The translations under genes were made by a program, and so were the position numbers. A stretch of 64,000 nt of DNA from Intestinibacillus massiliensis (GTDB lineage: Bacteria; Bacillota; Clostridia; Oscillospirales; Butyricicoccaceae): the NCBI GenBank assembly GCA_029267335.1, contig JAJUJC010000003.1, positions 1 through 64,000 of the forward strand, given 5' to 3'. The stretch's first letter is position 1; each line of letters opens with the position of its first letter. Shown here one piece after another: positions 61,690 through 64,000 of the stretch. A model generated the notes under the pieces. That model was not told where the DNA came from. It searched no databases and worked only from the letters and a program-made list of their open reading frames with translations.

Positions 61690-62097
61690 ATGTGGAATCA
61701 ACTGTTTGGTTCGGTCGATCGCTTGCGGTTGGGGCTTGACGCCGCATGGATGCGCAATGATGTGATCGCCAATAATATTGCCAATGTGGATACGCCGGGT
61801 TTCCGTGCATCCAAAGTGGAATTTGAAAGCGCGATGAAAGCCGCACTTGGTACGGAACAAGGCAGCCTGAAAATGGCGGCAACGCACGAGGGACATATTA
61901 CGGACGGCGCGTCCTCGATCGAAGAGGTCAAACCGGTCGTCACGACCGACGAAAGCCAAATGCGCTATGACGGCAACGGTGTCAGTCCGGAATCGGAAAT
62001 GGCAGATCTGGCGAAAAATTCAATCCAATACTATGCACTGGTCAATAAGATGAACGCGGAGCTGAATCAGCTCAACGCCGCTATCAATGTCACCTGA
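61690..62097 (+). CDS. flgB: Flagellar basal-body rod protein FlgB
   Basis: 135 residues. Proximal rod subunit. The conserved rod motif is WMRNDVIANNIANVDTPGFRASKVEFE; the C-terminal IQYYALVNKMNAELNQLNAAI is the family end. Located before flgC and fliE as usual, but after the switch genes rather than at the operon head. Confidence 0.94.
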   Translation: MWNQLFGSVDRLRLGLDAAWMRNDVIANNIANVDTPGFRASKVEFESAMKAALGTEQGSLKMAATHEGHITDGASSIEEVKPVVTTDESQMRYDGNGVSPESEMADLAKNSIQYYALVNKMNAELNQLNAAINVT

Positions 62098-62111
62098 CGG
62101 GAGAGAATGCG

Positions 62112-62546
62112 ATGTCTTACTTAAACGGAATGAATATCAGCGCGTCCGCGCTGACTGCGCAGCGTACCCGTATGGATGTAATCGCGGAAAATATGGCAAA
62201 TATCGACACCACACGCACACCTGAAGGTACGCCGTATGCAAAAAAGTCCGTGATCCTTGAGGAGAAAAACAGCAAGTTTGCGCAGATACTTGAGCGCTCT
62301 GCTGGTCGCGAGGTCGAGGGCGGCGTGCGCATCTCCGAGATCACGGAGGATACGCAGAATTTTAAACTGGTCTATGATCCGGTGCATCCCGATGCGGATG
62401 AGGCAGGCTATGTCCGTATGCCGAATGTGGACGCGAACGAGGAAATGGTCAATATGCTGTCCGCATATCGCTCCTACGAAGCGAATGTGACGGTATTCAA
62501 TACCTATAAGGATCTCGCCGTCAAGACCTTTGAGATCAGCGGCTGA
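62112..62546 (+). CDS. flgC: Flagellar basal-body rod protein FlgC
   Basis: 144 residues. Proximal rod subunit. Family segments: SASALTAQRTRMDVIAENMANIDTTRTPEGTPYAKKSVI broken for reading, DPVHPDADEAGYVRMPNVDANEEMVNML and SYEANVTVFNTYKDLAVKTFEI. Fifteen bases after flgB. Confidence 0.95.
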   Translation: MSYLNGMNISASALTAQRTRMDVIAENMANIDTTRTPEGTPYAKKSVILEEKNSKFAQILERSAGREVEGGVRISEITEDTQNFKLVYDPVHPDADEAGYVRMPNVDANEEMVNMLSAYRSYEANVTVFNTYKDLAVKTFEISG

Positions 62547-62561
62547 CAGGGGGCATAAAAA

Positions 62562-62852
62562 ATGGAGATTCAGGGAATCGGCAGTGCATCTGCCATTCAG
62601 GCGGCGCAGTCTGCGACGCAAAAAAGCGGAGAGAAACAATTTTCCGACATCCTGAGCGACGCGGTCGCGCAGTATCGTGCGGAAAATACCAACAGTCAGA
62701 CGCAGGGGCTGAACCTGCTGACCGGCGAATCCGGCAATCTGTCTGACGTCATGATTTCGGGAGAAAAAGCAAAAATCGCCCTCAATTTGACGGTTGCGAT
62801 CCGCAACAAGGCGATGGAAGCATACAAAGAGATCATGAATATGCAGGTCTGA
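62562..62852 (+). CDS. fliE: Flagellar hook-basal body complex protein FliE
   Basis: 96 residues. Adapter between the MS ring and the rod. The C-terminal helix with SGEKAKIALNLTVAIRNKAMEAYKEIMNMQV is characteristic; the N-terminus is variable. Eight bases before fliO. Confidence 0.92.
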   Translation: MEIQGIGSASAIQAAQSATQKSGEKQFSDILSDAVAQYRAENTNSQTQGLNLLTGESGNLSDVMISGEKAKIALNLTVAIRNKAMEAYKEIMNMQV

Positions 62853-62859
62853 CGCGGGA

Positions 62860-63207
62860 ATGGGATTCTGGGACTATACGCGTGCGATCCTTGCGATCGT
62901 GGTCGTGATTTTTGCGGCATACTATGTCACCCGCAAGTTCGGACAGATGGGCGGCGGCACACCGATGCGGCGTGCACCGATCAAGATCGTGGGCACGACC
63001 CCGCTTGGCAGAGATCGCTCGCTTGTTCTTGTGACCGTGGGCTCCAAAACCTATCTGCTCGGTGTGACCGCGCAGCATATCGAGCGCATCGACGAGTATC
63101 CGGCGGAGGAGCTGCCCATCGAGCCTGTGCCGGAGACACCGACAAGCGGTTTTCAGGCAGAGCTTCTTACGCGCTTGCAGGAATGGCGAAAGAATGGAAA
63201 GAGTTAA
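62860..63207 (+). CDS. fliO: Flagellar biosynthetic protein FliO
   Basis: 115 residues. One N-terminal membrane helix (about 8-26), then a cytoplasmic part with IKIVGTTPLGRDRSLVLVTVGSKTYLLGVT, the FliO/FliZ beta-domain. Chaperones FliP assembly. Directly before fliP, as expected. The binding site before its ATG is weak, and coupling to fliE is likely. Confidence 0.87.
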   Translation: MGFWDYTRAILAIVVVIFAAYYVTRKFGQMGGGTPMRRAPIKIVGTTPLGRDRSLVLVTVGSKTYLLGVTAQHIERIDEYPAEELPIEPVPETPTSGFQAELLTRLQEWRKNGKS

Positions 63208-63212
63208 GAAAC

Positions 63213-64000
63213 ATGGAGCATGAGAGCTTGCTGCGCGGCAGCGATCCCGCCGTGCGCGCAACAGAGCGCAGGCAACGAAAAATTTACCGATTGGCTGGGC
63301 TGATTGCCATCTTGGCATTGGTGCTTGCGGGCGCGGCACTTGCCGCACCGGATGACCCGTATCAGGCGCTGCTCAAGGGCGATCCGCAGGCGCTGCAAAT
63401 CATTGTCACGCTGACAATGATCACACTGGTTCCCACATTGCTCGTCATGCTGACGGGCTTTACGCGCATTATCATCGTATTATCCATCGTGCGCAATGCA
63501 ATCGGTCTGCAAAATATGCCGCCGAACACGGTACTCATCGGTCTGGCACTGTTTGTGACCTATTTCGTAATGAGTCCGGTCGTGACACAGATCAACGATC
63601 AGGCATATCAGCCTTATGTGGAGGAGCAGATATCCTTCGAGGAGTTTCAGGAACAGGCGATGCAGCCGCTGCGCTCGTTCATGCTCAAGCAGACCTACGA
63701 AAGCGACCTTGATTTCTTCACCGGTCTGTCAAACGGCGGCAAGACCACCGAGATCGACAAGGTGCCGCACCATGTCGTGGTCGCTGCGTTTGTGACGAGT
63801 GAACTCAAGCACGCGTTTGCAATCGGCTTTTTCATCTATATCCCGTTTATCGTCATCGACATGGTCGTGGCAAGTACCCTCATGGCGATGGGCATGATGA
63901 TGCTGCCGCCGGCGATGATCTCCATGCCGTTCAAAATTCTGCTGTTTGTGCTGGTCGACGGTTGGCAAATGACCATCGGCACACTGATTAACAGCTTCGG
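63213..64000 (+). CDS. fliP: Flagellar biosynthetic protein FliP (partial)
   Basis: The 3' end is cut by the window edge; 262 codons are visible. Core subunit of the export gate. N-terminal signal-like helix (residues about 28-45), then the four-helix FliP core with MITLVPTLLVMLTGFTRIIIVLSIVRNAIGLQ and the second signature FFIYIPFIVIDMVVASTLMAMGMMMLPPAMISMPFKILLFVLVDGW, both diagnostic. The ATG at 63213 has GGAAAGAG upstream; an in-frame ATG at 63183 would overlap fliO. Confidence 0.93.
   Translation, partial: MEHESLLRGSDPAVRATERRQRKIYRLAGLIAILALVLAGAALAAPDDPYQALLKGDPQALQIIVTLTMITLVPTLLVMLTGFTRIIIVLSIVRNAIGLQNMPPNTVLIGLALFVTYFVMSPVVTQINDQAYQPYVEEQISFEEFQEQAMQPLRSFMLKQTYESDLDFFTGLSNGGKTTEIDKVPHHVVVAAFVTSELKHAFAIGFFIYIPFIVIDMVVASTLMAMGMMMLPPAMISMPFKILLFVLVDGWQMTIGTLINSF

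Overview
The window looks like chromosome from a motile, endospore-forming, GC-rich member of the Clostridia, most likely Oscillospirales (Ruminococcaceae or Butyricicoccaceae-like). The evidence is the HPr kinase/ROK glucokinase pair, an IspH-ribosomal protein S1 fusion (a known clostridial arrangement), GatCAB, sporulation-type genes (GerW/YtfJ, YunB, a SpoIIM-like protein, a DacF-like carboxypeptidase) and a Bacillus-style flagellar/chemotaxis set (FliY, CheC, CheD, CheV, FlbD, YlxF/MotE). The genus cannot be named from the sequence alone. I see no transposase, integrase, CRISPR array, tRNA or obvious prophage.

Region 1 (1-8.9 kb): the end of an rRNA operon (5S rRNA), rpmB, hprK-glcK, a secreted modular amidase, a small cysteine-rich redox-type protein, then a poorly characterised patch. 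That patch has a Ser/Gly/aromatic-tailed protein translationally coupled to a glycosyltransferase-like gene, both divergent from an FkbM-type methyltransferase, followed by a HIT protein.

Region 2 (9-25.7 kb): housekeeping genes: site-2-type protease, scpA-scpB, DUF2953-gerW, dacF-like, rluB, a MurR/RpiR regulator, then an overlapping run of BaiN-like flavoprotein, cmk, plsC and ispH-rpsA. After that come yunB, ligA and gatCAB. The ispH-rpsA fusion carries a consensus internal Shine-Dalgarno plus in-frame ATG exactly at the S1 junction.

Region 3 (25.7-33.8 kb): a SpoIIM-like membrane protein, a compact polyamine operon speD-speA-speE-speB behind a consensus-type promoter and a structured leader, an AI-2E-type exporter, two very small genes, a glutathione peroxidase behind a perfect consensus promoter, and an AlkD-type DNA repair gene.

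Region 4 (33.8-64 kb): the motility island. On the minus strand is fliD-fliS-fliT-like-yaaR, possibly running on into alkD. Facing it is cheC-cheD-cheY-cheA-cheW-cheR-cheB. The flagellin fliC (minus) follows, then a 1.1 kb AT-rich gene-free tract, then the long operon fliF-G-H-I-J-motE-fliK-flgD-flgE-flbD-motA-motB-fliL-fliM-fliY-cheV-EAL/HDOD-flgB-flgC-fliE-fliO-fliP, which runs off the window. Sigma-28-type promoters, with a TTAAG-like upstream element in three cases, precede fliD, cheC and fliC. A canonical one sits inside the long operon before flgE. CheB has an eroded receiver domain that lacks the phosphoacceptor Asp.
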